This document shows positions 36,621 to 46,585 of a DNA stretch of 64,000 nucleotides, one piece after another. Below the pieces are notes generated by a model that was not told the origin of the DNA, did not search any database, and worked only from the letters and a program-made list of their open reading frames with translations. The position numbers were made by a program, and so were the translations under genes. The DNA is from Candidatus Terraquivivens yellowstonensis (lineage in GTDB: Archaea > Thermoproteota > Nitrososphaeria_A > Caldarchaeales > Wolframiiraptoraceae): assembly GCA_023539445.1 (NCBI GenBank), contig JAKCEW010000001.1, positions 139,484-203,483 of the forward strand, written 5' to 3'. The stretch's first letter is position 1, and every line of letters begins with the position of its first letter.

Positions 36621-36878
36621 TTATATTTGCTTAGATTTCAGCTTGAATTCCGTACCAGCACAGTGAACTTCACCTTTTACTCTTCTTATAAATGAAACAC
36701 ATGCAAAGCAATCCAAAAAAGGCACGTAGCGACCGATGACTGGACAGTTGACACATTCTTTCTTCATGTTAGACAACATCTTCTTACTAATGGCTCCCTT
36801 CAAAATCTCTAGGCTTTCTTTGGAAGGCTTCGGGGGTTTTTCTGCTTGTTCAACCTTTACTAAGTATTTTGTCTCCAA
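36621..36878 (-). CDS. Small cysteine-containing hypothetical protein
   Basis: An 85-residue protein with a basic N-terminal half and two Cys pairs: CVNCPVIGRYVPFLDCFAC, followed by a later single Cys (HCAGTEF). The spacing suits binding of one zinc or an Fe-S cluster. It starts at TTG and ends directly after the convergent PIN-ATPase gene's stop. Family not recognised. Confidence 0.55.
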   Translation of the reverse strand: METKYLVKVEQAEKPPKPSKESLEILKGAISKKMLSNMKKECVNCPVIGRYVPFLDCFACVSFIRRVKGEVHCAGTEFKLKSKQI

Positions 36879-37013
36879 GCACGCGCACCATTTACTACGA
36901 GGATCTACTAAGACTTTAAAATGAAAGCTTTTTTTAATATACTTTTACGTTGCACCCCCTGAATATAGAAAATATATGCAGACTCAGCAGGACGAATAAT
37001 AGATTTGTTATAA

Positions 37014-37895
37014 TCAAGAGACTGTCTCTTTTGAGACAAGGAATATTCCGACAATGGTGGCGATTGCCCCGATGATAAAAATCGGGTGAGGTACCTCCGA
37101 GAACAGCAAAGCCGCAAGCGAGGAGGCAACTACTGGCTCGAGTAGGGCACTCGTAGCCGCTTGGGAGGGTGTTAGGCCTTTTAATGAGTAAAAATGTAGC
37201 GTGTGACCCAATGCTGTGGGAAGAAGTGCTAGAGCCACCAAAACAATAAGCTCGGAGAGACCGGGGATATAAAGATTGTTGCCAGATATGCAAATGACAA
37301 GAAACATGACCCCAGCAGCAACGATATATATGAATGGTAAATAGACCTTTTTTCTCAAAGACTTTCCCAAGTTCAAGTAGAGCGCCCAAAAGAAGGCGGC
37401 AACCAATGCCTCCAAATCACCTATTAGGTTTCCAGGAGCTAAAGAGGCAGTTGACAATGCTATCAAGAATGTTCCAGCGAAGCTGATGGATAAGCCGACT
37501 AGTGCTACGAAGGTTGGTCTTATACCGAAGAACACTAAGCTTATGATCATAGCGAATATGGGTGTAGTATTCACCAAAGTTGTTGCATTCATTATCGTTG
37601 TATTCTTAACGGCTGATATGAAGAAAATGAAGTGAAGACCTAGAAGTATGCCGAGCGGTACAGAATATTTAAAGTGAGACATGATTTCTAAGATACTGGG
37701 TCTAGAGAGTACGTAGCTAATTACCGCCAAGAAGGCGGCCGCCATCATTAATCTGTAAAAGCCTATAGTAGCTGCGTCAAGCATAGGGAGAAATCTTATG
37801 AATATGGAGGCTGTGCCGAAGAGCGCGCCACCTGATAATGCCTTCGCTAACGAGGCTCCTTTGGCCCCTCTAAGCCGAAAACGCCATGAATCCAT
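37014..37895 (-). CDS. EamA/DMT-superfamily transporter
   Basis: A 293-residue membrane protein with ten predicted spans in two five-span EamA repeats (first about 20-145, second about 155-290). TTPIFAMIISLVFFG and ALLEPVVASSLAALLFSE are the paired conserved regions. Members export metabolites or amino acids; the substrate is unknown. Confidence 0.88.
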   Translation of the reverse strand: MDSWRFRLRGAKGASLAKALSGGALFGTASIFIRFLPMLDAATIGFYRLMMAAAFLAVISYVLSRPSILEIMSHFKYSVPLGILLGLHFIFFISAVKNTTIMNATTLVNTTPIFAMIISLVFFGIRPTFVALVGLSISFAGTFLIALSTASLAPGNLIGDLEALVAAFFWALYLNLGKSLRKKVYLPFIYIVAAGVMFLVICISGNNLYIPGLSELIVLVALALLPTALGHTLHFYSLKGLTPSQAATSALLEPVVASSLAALLFSEVPHPIFIIGAIATIVGIFLVSKETVS

Positions 37896-37979
37896 GCCTG
37901 CCCTTTCGAGTACTGTAGGTTAAAACAGTTTAAACATAAAAAATATGATAGTAAAAATTTAAGCGTTGTTATGCTGAGT

Positions 37980-38300
<321 letters not shown>

Positions 38301-38471
38301 TCACTTAGAACAAATTGAAAAATAAGCAATATTTAAATTGTTTTCCAGACTTTATTTCTCGTTTAAGGTAATTGCATAACTAGATATCTGTTGCGCCCCA
38401 AAGAACAAACTCCTTAGAAGATAAATAATTGGTAGGGAAGTCCGAAGAGACAAAGCCCGTGCCTAAACGTA

Positions 38472-39263
38472 TTAGGTCTGCGGTCCGATGACATATGTTA
38501 CTTGAACACTTACAGATACGCTAGTCACACCGGCTACGATTGTGCTGCCCATGGTTGGTGTCAAGTACTCCGATTTATAGATTGGTTCATACCAATCGGT
38601 TATGGAAGCCGTCTTGACTCTTATGATCTTAAGACCGAGCGGCCTAAGAAGAGCATCAGCCTTAGCCCTAACATCTTCCAGCGCACTTTCTATGAGCTCA
38701 AGCTTAATTTGCTTTGCCCTATGCTCAGAGAGATAAAAGTTCAAATTGTATATCCGATTGGCTCCAGCTTTAATGGATTCGTCAACAATTTTTTCAGCTA
38801 TGTCTAACTTATTGGTAGTGACGGTCAACATGTTGATTACTCTGAAACCTATAACATCCCCGCCCTTTTCGTCATATAGAGGATAGATATTGTACGTTGA
38901 CGTTGAAATTTCATCATCTGCTAGACCCATGGCTTTTAATGTGGATATTACATCACTCATTATCTTAGTATTCTCATTAGCGGCATCTGTGACAGTTTTT
39001 GCAAAAGTTTCAACACCAAGCGTAACAGTGAACATATCTGGTGCTACGTAAATCTTAGCAGAACCTGTGAATGTCACAGTATCCTCCTCTTTTTGTTGTT
39101 GAGTAGCTACCTCTCCACCACCCGCTATGACAATTACGTTCGTTACAATTGCAATTATTGCAACAGTGGCTAGCAGGCCTAAGACTGTATAAACAATGGC
39201 ATCTCGTGTACCGGCTTTTACGTCCACACCATTCACCTCAAGATTCATTACATTAAGAAGCAT
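38472..39263 (-). CDS. SIMPL (DUF541) domain envelope protein
   Basis: A 263-residue protein with an N-terminal membrane anchor (about 25-52) and an outside SIMPL domain: VTFTGSAKIYVAPDMFTVTLGV near the start of the domain and IRVKTASITDWYEP later. SIMPL proteins form ring-like oligomers in cell envelopes with no settled reaction. The two beta-alpha repeats typical of DUF541 are both present. Confidence 0.88.
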   Translation of the reverse strand: MLLNVMNLEVNGVDVKAGTRDAIVYTVLGLLATVAIIAIVTNVIVIAGGGEVATQQQKEEDTVTFTGSAKIYVAPDMFTVTLGVETFAKTVTDAANENTKIMSDVISTLKAMGLADDEISTSTYNIYPLYDEKGGDVIGFRVINMLTVTTNKLDIAEKIVDESIKAGANRIYNLNFYLSEHRAKQIKLELIESALEDVRAKADALLRPLGLKIIRVKTASITDWYEPIYKSEYLTPTMGSTIVAGVTSVSVSVQVTYVIGPQT

Positions 39264-39285
39264 TTATTTCTAGAAATCAGAACAC

Positions 39286-39903
39286 TCATGCCCTATCGTT
39301 TCGGTACTTTATTTTCTCATTTTGCAGGTTTTTCCTTATTATGTTGATGTCCGAAACTATTTTTTTGAGCTCCTCGAAAGTTTTAGAGATTCCTAACCTT
39401 GGAATCATATCCGATGCCATGTTCCTGACAAACTCGTTAATGCTCCAAGGATAAACTATCCAAGCGTTGATATTTTCGACGTAGAAATCGGGAATGAAAG
39501 AAGTATGAGGTTTGATATGCAAAGTTGCAGTCTTGAGTTTCTTTGGTTCGAACCCCTTAACATATTGGACTATGTGCCTCATAGTATCACCAGTATCGGC
39601 TACATCATCAACTACGAGAACATCCCTATCCAACAAAGAATTTAATGAAAGGGGTTGATATATCATGATCGTCTCCCTTTCTTCAACTCCTGTGTAGGAT
39701 CTGCAACCTATTGTGTAGACCTCACGCATATTTAAGACGTCAGAGAGCATAGTAGCTATTATCGCTCCCCCTCTAAGAATCCCTATAAGCATGTTTGGCT
39801 CATATATGGAAGAGATTTGCTCAGCCAGCTTATGAACAAGCATTTCTATATCGGACCAGTTTAGAGTCAGGTATCGACGGCCGTCAATTACCCTTAAATC
39901 CAT
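39286..39903 (-). CDS. Purine (xanthine/guanine-type) phosphoribosyltransferase
   Basis: A 205-residue type I PRTase with the PRPP-binding loop VLVVDDVADTGDTM and the archaeal-type front LTLNWSDIEMLVHKLAEQI followed by LRGGAIIATMLSD. The C-terminal WIVYPWSINEFVRNM is typical of the Gpt-like archaeal branch. It salvages a purine base to its nucleotide; which base is not certain. Confidence 0.9.
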   Translation of the reverse strand: MDLRVIDGRRYLTLNWSDIEMLVHKLAEQISSIYEPNMLIGILRGGAIIATMLSDVLNMREVYTIGCRSYTGVEERETIMIYQPLSLNSLLDRDVLVVDDVADTGDTMRHIVQYVKGFEPKKLKTATLHIKPHTSFIPDFYVENINAWIVYPWSINEFVRNMASDMIPRLGISKTFEELKKIVSDINIIRKNLQNEKIKYRNDRA

Positions 39904-40039
39904 GTAAAAACTTCTTCAGCCTTAAATGTAAATATATCGCTGAACTTTAATATCTTATAATAAATTTTTCCCTTGTTTCAAACTCTGTATTGTTTAACAA
40001 ACACATCATTTAAATTCAAGCAACCCCTATGATGGGGCC

Positions 40040-40783
40040 GTGAGTTTCATTATGGACATCGCCGTGGAGGTCTCAGAAGTCACAAAAATCTTCGGTAATT
40101 TTCGTGCTTTGGATGGGTTAAGCTTTGAAGTAAAGTCTGGAGAAGTATTTGGACTCATAGGTCCTAATGGAGCAGGAAAGACAACGGCTTTACGGATAAT
40201 TTCAACACTTCTTCTGCCCACTTATGGTACTGTAAAAATTTTTGGACTGGACGTTGTGAAAAATGCTGCTACGATTCGTAAAATCATTTCTTACCTTCCG
40301 GAGGAAGCTGGTGCTTACAGGTACTTATCGGGTTGGGAATACTTAGAATTCATGGCTAAGTTTTACACGAAGGATGATGAAAAGGTACGTGAAATGGTTA
40401 ACGAGGCTGCCAGAATATCTGGGTTAGGTGAGAGGCTGAAAGATAAAACGGGCACTTATAGCAAAGGTATGAAACGCCGCCTTCTAGTAGCAAGGGCACT
40501 TATGAACAAGCCGAAGCTGGCTATTCTTGATGAACCCACCAGTGGTTTGGACGTCATTCATTCCTACCACGTTAGGGAAATAATAAAGAAATATGTTAAA
40601 GATTACGGGGTAACTGTCATCCTCTCAAGCCACAATATGCTCGAGGTTGAGCATGTTTGCGATAAGGTTGCCTTGATAAATAAGGGCAAGGTGATAGCCG
40701 AGGGAACACCACGAGAACTCGAAGAAAAATTTGAAAGTGAAAACTTGGAGGAGGTCTTCGCCAAGGTGGTCAAGCTTGCTTAA
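40040..40783 (+). CDS. ABC exporter ATP-binding subunit
   Basis: A 247-residue ABC ATPase: Walker A GPNGAGKTTA, Q-loop YLPEEAGAYRYLSG, signature YSKGMKRRLLVARAL, Walker B LAILDEPTSGLD, and switch SSHNMLEVEHVCDK. The C-terminal VALINKGKVIAEGTP is as in drug/lipid/Na+ ABC-2 exporters. It overlaps the permease gene by eight bases. A TATA-like TTTAAATT (about 40009-40016) precedes the GTG; ATG 40052 is an alternative start. Confidence 0.93.
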   Translation: MSFIMDIAVEVSEVTKIFGNFRALDGLSFEVKSGEVFGLIGPNGAGKTTALRIISTLLLPTYGTVKIFGLDVVKNAATIRKIISYLPEEAGAYRYLSGWEYLEFMAKFYTKDDEKVREMVNEAARISGLGERLKDKTGTYSKGMKRRLLVARALMNKPKLAILDEPTSGLDVIHSYHVREIIKKYVKDYGVTVILSSHNMLEVEHVCDKVALINKGKVIAEGTPRELEEKFESENLEEVFAKVVKLA

Positions 40784-42065
40784 AGGATTTAGAAACTTTT
40801 TGCTGAAGGAACTTAAGGAATTTGCCAGAGATCCGAAAATACTCCTAGGAATAGTTATAGTTCCTCTCGTACTGTTTTCAGTTTTAGGCGGATTAATGAG
40901 TTATGCAATGCAGTCTGCAGAAGAGAGTACAATAAGATCCAACTTTGTTGTTATAAACAACGATTGCGAGAATTGGTCTTACACTTTCATAAAATTCCTT
41001 TCAAGTTCAGGATCTAAAGTCTTTGTCGAAGAAAATGTTGAGTTAAACGACGGAAAACTCATAGAACTTTTATCAAAGTACAACGTAACTCAAGCTTTGG
41101 AGATTCCAAAAGGCTTCAGTGCGAATATAACGGCACATGCAAAAAATCCTAACATAACGGCCTCCGTTAAATTTTACGTCCACATCACAACCACAAATAT
41201 TTTCGATGCTACTAGATACTTACCGATAGATGCCACAATTTCACAATTTAACAGAGCACTGGCACCCGACGTTCTTAACATTGAAAAGTCAACAATCATT
41301 AAAGGAGAGATCAAACATAACGTTGATCCTGCCACGGTGTCAGGATTGATGGTATCTCAGTCCGTTTTCATACCCATCGCTATAATAATTCTGCTCTTCT
41401 ATTCTATACAATTGGCAGCAACGTCTGTGGCGATCGAGAAAGAGGAAAAAACTTTAGAAACACTCTTGACGTTGCCGATAGACCGTCTCACGATACTGTT
41501 CGGTAAACTTGTGGGTTCTATGATAATTGCTGCGATTGGTGCGGTAACGTACATAGCCGGTTATGCATATTTTATGCAATCGTTAATCAGCAAAACTACT
41601 CCAAATTTTGTTATGGATTTGGTCTCGCTAGGTTTGGTCCCTTCCTTTTTGGGTTATGTGCTTCTAGGTGCATCGCTTTTTGTCACAATACTTTCAGCTT
41701 TAGCTTTAGCCGTTATTCTTTCAGCTTTCGCAGGTGACGTTAGGAGTGCTCAATCGCTTGTTGGTTTCATCTATCCCATCATCTTCCTCTCAACTTTTGC
41801 TTTGATGTACATAGATGCTGGCGCATTGCCCTATGCACTTAGGCTGGTTCTGTACGCGATTCCCTTTAGTCACCCAATAATAGTTTCAAAAGCAGTAATA
41901 ATGGGGGATTATGTAACACCAACCCTTAGTATATTTTATGTCTCATTCTTTACGCTAGCCCTCATGTATGTGGCCTCCCGACTTTTCGCCACAGAGAAGA
42001 TCTTGACTGCAAAACTGAAACTCAAATGGTTTACAAAATATGGCAAAACTACCGGAGAACCGTGA
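40776..42065 (+). CDS. ABC-2 type exporter permease subunit
   Basis: A 429-residue permease: one N-terminal span (about 17-38 of the mature frame), a large outside domain of about 150 residues, then five spans in the C-terminal half (IIILLFYSIQLAATSVAIEKEEKTLETLLTLPI-type coupling region, split here). This is the NatB/CcmB-like ABC-2 layout. I chose TTG 40776, preceded by AAGGTGG; the frame extends upstream inside the ATPase gene without a better start. The substrate is unknown. Confidence 0.88.
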   Translation: MLKGFRNFLLKELKEFARDPKILLGIVIVPLVLFSVLGGLMSYAMQSAEESTIRSNFVVINNDCENWSYTFIKFLSSSGSKVFVEENVELNDGKLIELLSKYNVTQALEIPKGFSANITAHAKNPNITASVKFYVHITTTNIFDATRYLPIDATISQFNRALAPDVLNIEKSTIIKGEIKHNVDPATVSGLMVSQSVFIPIAIIILLFYSIQLAATSVAIEKEEKTLETLLTLPIDRLTILFGKLVGSMIIAAIGAVTYIAGYAYFMQSLISKTTPNFVMDLVSLGLVPSFLGYVLLGASLFVTILSALALAVILSAFAGDVRSAQSLVGFIYPIIFLSTFALMYIDAGALPYALRLVLYAIPFSHPIIVSKAVIMGDYVTPTLSIFYVSFFTLALMYVASRLFATEKILTAKLKLKWFTKYGKTTGEP

Positions 42066-42083
42066 GAACCATGCACATTAAAG

Positions 42084-42187
42084 TGGGGCCGCTGGGATTC
42101 GAACCCAGGATTTCCAGCGCCCCAGGCTGGAGTGTTCTACCCCGCAACGACTCTGCGGAGTCATAGACCATGCTAGACCACGGCCCC
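42084..42187 (-). tRNA. tRNA-Pro (anticodon GGG) with intron
   Basis: Acceptor stem GGGGCCG/CGGCCCC and T-arm CTGGG-TTCGAAT-CCCAG are perfect, with A73 at 42084 and no encoded CCA. The anticodon arm is CCAGC-CTGGGGC-GCTGG, giving anticodon GGG. Between the D-arm and the anticodon arm there are about 28 extra bases forming an 8-bp hairpin (ACTCCGCA with TGCGGGGT). This is an intron near position 25/26 rather than 37/38, a kind known in TACK archaea. Exact cut sites are not set. Confidence 0.93.
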
Positions 42188-42232
42188 TTAGTGGCATAGT
42201 TCTTCGCAGCTATATTTCAAATTTTTTATGAA

Positions 42233-43219
42233 CTAAAGAGCCTTAAAAACGGATTTGGGTGGTGGATCCATTGCCGCCAATATTGCTCCTATAAGGGGCG
42301 CATCATGGCCCAATGGTGTGGGAACGATATCTGGAACCCTATTAATTGCGTATCGTTCTACGAACGGCTTAAGCTTCTCCACTACCAGGTCGACATTGTT
42401 GAGGGCTACGCTACCTCCTATTGATATCACGGATGGGTCGAATACGTCCACAACGTTTGCGACACCAACTCCGTTTATTTCAGCAACAGTGTCAATGAAT
42501 GTGAGTGCGAATTCGTCACCAGCCCTCGCGTAATCAAATATATCTTTAGCTGAAACGGTATGTATTCCCTCCTTTAACTTACGAGCGAGCGTCGAATTCA
42601 CATTGTCGTATTTACTTTCCACAAGAAACTTGGCGAACTTAGGCATAGAATTTCCACCGCAATAAGCCTCCCAATGTCCCTTTTTTCCACAGCCGCATAT
42701 CATTCCCATGCTCATATCTACAACTGTATGCCCTATCTCAGCTGCGTTCCCATCCTTTCCTAAAAGGAGTCTGCCGTCGAGTATTACGCCGCCACCGATC
42801 CCAGAACTCATAGTGATGTAAACGACATCATCAACGTTCTTTCCGGCTCCAATACGTTTTTCAGCAATTGCAGCGGCATTGCAATCATTCAGAAGAATAA
42901 ATGTGGCATCGAAATAATTGCAGAGAACATCCGCTATAGGAACAACATCGTATGGCATATTAGCGGGCCTGATTATCGCTCCTTTTTTTATATCTAAAGG
43001 GCCTATGGCCGCAATAGATACTTTAGATATTAAGCGCCTACCTCCATGTTTAGCAGATAATGCGTCGCAAAGCTCAAGCACCTTCATAGGAACTGCCTTG
43101 GCGTCGGGAGCTTTTGGAACAGGCGTACTTGCCTTTTCGAGTATGTGACCCTGCGAGTCAGCAATAGCTACTCGTATAAATGTACCGCCGATGTCCGCAG
43201 CCAAGATAAGTTCTTCCAT
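42233..43219 (-). CDS. ROK family sugar kinase (glucokinase-like)
   Basis: A 328-residue ROK kinase. The phosphate loop is ADIGGTFIRVAI at the front, the catalytic Asp is in LLNDCNAAAIAE, and the zinc/ROK motif is GHTVVD followed by CGCGKKGHWEAYCGG. Archaeal ROK glucokinases phosphorylate glucose and related hexoses with ATP. Its start is one base after the stop of the gene at 43221, so they are cotranscribed. Confidence 0.9.
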   Translation of the reverse strand: MEELILAADIGGTFIRVAIADSQGHILEKASTPVPKAPDAKAVPMKVLELCDALSAKHGGRRLISKVSIAAIGPLDIKKGAIIRPANMPYDVVPIADVLCNYFDATFILLNDCNAAAIAEKRIGAGKNVDDVVYITMSSGIGGGVILDGRLLLGKDGNAAEIGHTVVDMSMGMICGCGKKGHWEAYCGGNSMPKFAKFLVESKYDNVNSTLARKLKEGIHTVSAKDIFDYARAGDEFALTFIDTVAEINGVGVANVVDVFDPSVISIGGSVALNNVDLVVEKLKPFVERYAINRVPDIVPTPLGHDAPLIGAILAAMDPPPKSVFKAL

Positions 43220-43220
43220 C

Positions 43221-43949
43221 TTAAACCCGTCTCCTATCTCTCAAAAGCTGTTGTAGGATGGGTATTTCCTTTACTTTTTCGGCAGACAAATCCTCCCAGT
43301 ATATGCCGCTAGGTTTTGCCTTACGTGGCTTAACTTCATAGAAACTGTTCCTAGTTACTATATAGTCAACTGGTACGTCGTAACGATCGTGCGGTACATA
43401 TTCAACGATTTGGAGTTCATGTACTGTCGTTGCAACGGGAACGCTATCATTAACTTTCCCGAGCTCCCTCAATATAGCATATTCTATTTCACCGTAACCC
43501 TCGCCTTTACCAAGCCTCCAGCCCTCTCGGGATACGGCTACAGAACCTAGAACGATTAGGTCTATGCTGGGGGCCTCAGATGGTGAGATTGATTTACCAA
43601 ACTTAAAGCTACCCTTTATAGTGGCAGCCTCATCTACACTATTGCTAGGTATCTTTCTAGGGTCTAATAACAGAAAACCGGAACTTAACCTCGGAGTTGG
43701 CATCAGAAGCACCTTTCCGTCCCTTAATGCCGCACGTCTGACCTCAAGCTGAGGTGAATCTGGATTTACCTTTACAACCTCGGCTTTTCTGTATATGGGC
43801 GCACGACATAACATATGCGCAGCTTCCTCGGCACCCACAAAGTTTGGTATTCTTCCAAATATGGGCTTTGGAAATCTTGCTACGCCTCTTTCTTCAAGCA
43901 ATCTCCATACAGTTTTTCTTATTTCGTCTTTTGATACGCTTGTGCACAT
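43221..43949 (-). CDS. 5-formyltetrahydrofolate cyclo-ligase family protein
   Basis: A 242-residue protein of the 5-FTHF cyclo-ligase-like family in its archaeal form: SKDEIRKTVWRLLEERGV at the front, LMPTPRLSSGFLLLDP, and GSVAVSREGWRLGKGEGYGEIEYAIL, which matches the ATP/folate-contacting GxGxGYYD-type stretch in a modified form. The exact substrate in archaea is not known. It leads an operon with the ROK kinase. Confidence 0.82.
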   Translation of the reverse strand: MCTSVSKDEIRKTVWRLLEERGVARFPKPIFGRIPNFVGAEEAAHMLCRAPIYRKAEVVKVNPDSPQLEVRRAALRDGKVLLMPTPRLSSGFLLLDPRKIPSNSVDEAATIKGSFKFGKSISPSEAPSIDLIVLGSVAVSREGWRLGKGEGYGEIEYAILRELGKVNDSVPVATTVHELQIVEYVPHDRYDVPVDYIVTRNSFYEVKPRKAKPSGIYWEDLSAEKVKEIPILQQLLRDRRRV

Positions 43950-44031
43950 TTAGCATTACTCAACCCGTTCTTCAGATATTACATCCTATTTATACATCGC
44001 CTGACGTTAAGCAGTCGTAAATTATCGGACT

Positions 44032-44397
44032 CTATTCCAACTTTATCGTCTTTAAGTTTTCGCGCTTAGGTATGACACATATGAACTCAGCGTCTTCAGG
44101 TCCGGGATTCGAGTACCAATGTGGTACGTTCGGTGGTATGAATATGACGTCGCCAGGTTTAACATTATATGTCATATCACCTATACCCACCAAATAGTTC
44201 CCTTTCAAGACGTATTGCTCATGCTCTACGTCTGGATGCATGTGTTTTAATATCCTCCCCCCAGCCTTTATCACAAACTTTCTCATCTCAAAGTTTTCAG
44301 CACCATCACGTCTACTTATCAACCACTTCATCTCAGTCCTCACAGCATCGGGAACACTTTCCCATTTTATACTATCGCTACTTTTGACAGACATCAT
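44032..44397 (-). CDS. Cupin-domain protein
   Basis: A 121-residue single cupin. The metal-binding motif 1 is HMHPDVEHEQYVLKG with His/His/Glu, and motif 2 is PPNVPHWYSNPG with His. This matches small mannose-6-phosphate isomerase-like cupins. The function is undetermined. It ends the minus-strand run that begins at tmk, after a gap of 35 bases. Confidence 0.85.
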   Translation of the reverse strand: MMSVKSSDSIKWESVPDAVRTEMKWLISRRDGAENFEMRKFVIKAGGRILKHMHPDVEHEQYVLKGNYLVGIGDMTYNVKPGDVIFIPPNVPHWYSNPGPEDAEFICVIPKRENLKTIKLE

Positions 44398-44432
44398 TGA
44401 TGTTTTGCAATAATGCGGCTAATAAATGTTAT

Positions 44433-45149
44433 TCATAGCCCGAGACTCCTCATTAGATTGTTAAAGTTTTCGTCTGAAATATGCTGCTTGTATTTTTTCA
44501 CGAGATCAACATCTTGCGTCTTTATTCCTAAGATTTGTCTAATGGATGATGCGATTTTACCATACATTATATAGCTGAAAAATGACGTAACATTCGACAC
44601 CCTCCTAGTGATGCTGGCGTTGCTGAAATCTATAATGACGGGCTTAAGCTCCTCATTAATTATCACGTGCTTGGATGCATCAGAAAGCTCACCATGGTCT
44701 AGACCAATGCGGTCGAGTTTGTAACAATCTTCAAAACATGACCTAAGGACCTTCCTCAACTTTTCAGAAGATTCGACGTCCAAAGAAGAAACCCAAGAGC
44801 TTATATCAGAACCATGAATATACTCCATAATTATGAAATCTTTCGTGTAAGAAAAAATACGGGGTCCAACGTTAACGTTATTGGCAATCTTAAGCATTTT
44901 CGCCTCAAATTCCATAGATTCAACGGGTGAATCGCTTCTCCGCATTTTTATAGCGACCAGCCTACCTTCCGATGTGCCAACTAGGACTATACTCCTGAAA
45001 CCCTTTCCAGCAAGCAGTAGTCCGTTTTCAGTCACCATTAACGAGTCTATACCCAAAGACTCTAACATTTTGACCCTTTTCATACCTTCTTCCAAATTAC
45101 ACGAAGGATAATGCAAAATAGATATAAAATGCGTATGTTCTCTGAGCAA
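44433..45149 (-). CDS. RIO-like/archaeal-type protein kinase homologue
   Basis: A 238-residue small kinase-fold protein. The N-lobe has GKGFRSIVLVG followed by VAIKMRR (ATP-binding Lys), the hinge MEYIHGSDIS, the catalytic-loop region LDHGELSDASKHVII and the metal-site IIDFSNAS. This matches a group of archaeal predicted Ser/Thr kinases that lack the usual HRD. Its target is unknown. It lies 11 bases after the cca gene in the minus-strand run. Confidence 0.82.
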   Translation of the reverse strand: MLREHTHFISILHYPSCNLEEGMKRVKMLESLGIDSLMVTENGLLLAGKGFRSIVLVGTSEGRLVAIKMRRSDSPVESMEFEAKMLKIANNVNVGPRIFSYTKDFIIMEYIHGSDISSWVSSLDVESSEKLRKVLRSCFEDCYKLDRIGLDHGELSDASKHVIINEELKPVIIDFSNASITRRVSNVTSFFSYIMYGKIASSIRQILGIKTQDVDLVKKYKQHISDENFNNLMRSLGL

Positions 45150-45160
45150 TTGTTCTAGAG

Positions 45161-46582
45161 TTATTGGTCGTGCTTGGTTAAGAATGATGGCCTCGCCTCC
45201 AAGAACTCAAAAAGAAACTTACGGAAACTAATATTTTTTGAAGCAAGTCTAGCAAGTTCATCATTGGATTTGCATATTTTAGCGTGCTTAACGGCCTCCA
45301 TAAGTCCGGCCGAAACACTTACGTCACCTCTTGCTAACCTCATCCTAATTATATCTTTTACTGAAGTCTTGGCTCTTGATTTAAGCACGTAAAGTCTTAA
45401 ACCGCTAATCCACGGACCAGCAACAGTATCTTGTGCCGTAGAGTGCTTTTTGACGAACTCCAATGCGTTAGCCAGATACGTTGGTGGACCATGGTGGACG
45501 TAACAGGTGGGTAAATTTAATTCCTGAAGTTCAAAAAGCATGATACACATATTGCCCTCGGACCATGCATCGTACCTGAACGTCTTAAAACCTTCATATT
45601 CTAAAGCCCTACAAATTCCCTTTAATGTATGTTTTATCTCACCCCAAAGAACGTCTGGTGGTTTCTGCTGAACTTTCAATCTCAGTCCTAATATGCATCT
45701 ACCCCTTAGCGCCCTTCTTATTTCTGTCATCATTATGCGCCCATTGGTGCGCTCGGGAATGTAAAAAAACTTCTCACTCGGCGAATCAAGAAACAATTTT
45801 GATGCAAGGATGAATTCCGATAACTTCGTATCGGTTATGGCAGCGGCAACGTTCCTTTTTTTGTCAACAGGGTCGATAACTAAGATGTGCGGTCTACCAA
45901 AAGCCTCTAAAGCCTCCCTCTTATCTGTATAATGTCCCTCGATGTCTACATATATAGGAGGTCTCCAATTTGAAGCGGCTTTTAGGGCATTATAGAAATT
46001 ACCATAATTTATCGTGAGGAGTTCTGCGAGGTAGCCGCTGAAACCACCAATCCTTATCTCTGCTCCATAGACGCCGCAACCAAGCATGAAAGATTTCATC
46101 AATCTAATCTCGTCAGCAAGCGCTTCAGTAAGCTTCGATTTGATGTACTCAGTATGATAAGGTGTTCTATCAACAGCACTCAGCCACATGCCGCACTCAA
46201 CTTTGTAGCATGCGACGATGTTAACTCTCACACCGCTGATTATGCCCTCTACGTAAGGATGCTCGGCATATCTGACCTCCGTTTTTCCACCAAACTTCTT
46301 AATAACACCATTACCTATCTCTAGGATTGTCTTCTCCAAACTGTCCTTATCCACATCTTTTGAGAATTGAACAAACACGTCTATCTCTTCCCTACCTCTT
46401 ATCCATGTGCCCTTAGCCACCGAACCTTCGAGTCTGGCGTCAAGTATTCCTTCATAATTATTTGACAAGTCCCTCACAGTTTTCAGTAACTCATTAGCTA
46501 GCCGCATAAGCCTCTCTGATTCTATGAGTGAAGGTCTTATCTTCTGCAAAACTTCTGCCGTAACCTCTTCTACACTCTTCAA
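45161..46582 (-). CDS. cca: CCA-adding tRNA nucleotidyltransferase (archaeal class I)
   Basis: A 473-residue enzyme that adds CCA to tRNA 3' ends without a template. The catalytic head is GSVAKGTWIRGREEIDVFV, with the carboxylates in the EID part; the RxxYHTEY and LRLYVLKSRAK segments belong to the tail and body domains. It is needed here because all three tRNA genes in the window lack an encoded CCA. Only three bases separate it from thpR. Confidence 0.96.
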   Translation of the reverse strand: MKSVEEVTAEVLQKIRPSLIESERLMRLANELLKTVRDLSNNYEGILDARLEGSVAKGTWIRGREEIDVFVQFSKDVDKDSLEKTILEIGNGVIKKFGGKTEVRYAEHPYVEGIISGVRVNIVACYKVECGMWLSAVDRTPYHTEYIKSKLTEALADEIRLMKSFMLGCGVYGAEIRIGGFSGYLAELLTINYGNFYNALKAASNWRPPIYVDIEGHYTDKREALEAFGRPHILVIDPVDKKRNVAAAITDTKLSEFILASKLFLDSPSEKFFYIPERTNGRIMMTEIRRALRGRCILGLRLKVQQKPPDVLWGEIKHTLKGICRALEYEGFKTFRYDAWSEGNMCIMLFELQELNLPTCYVHHGPPTYLANALEFVKKHSTAQDTVAGPWISGLRLYVLKSRAKTSVKDIIRMRLARGDVSVSAGLMEAVKHAKICKSNDELARLASKNISFRKFLFEFLEARPSFLTKHDQ

Positions 46583-46585
46583 ACA

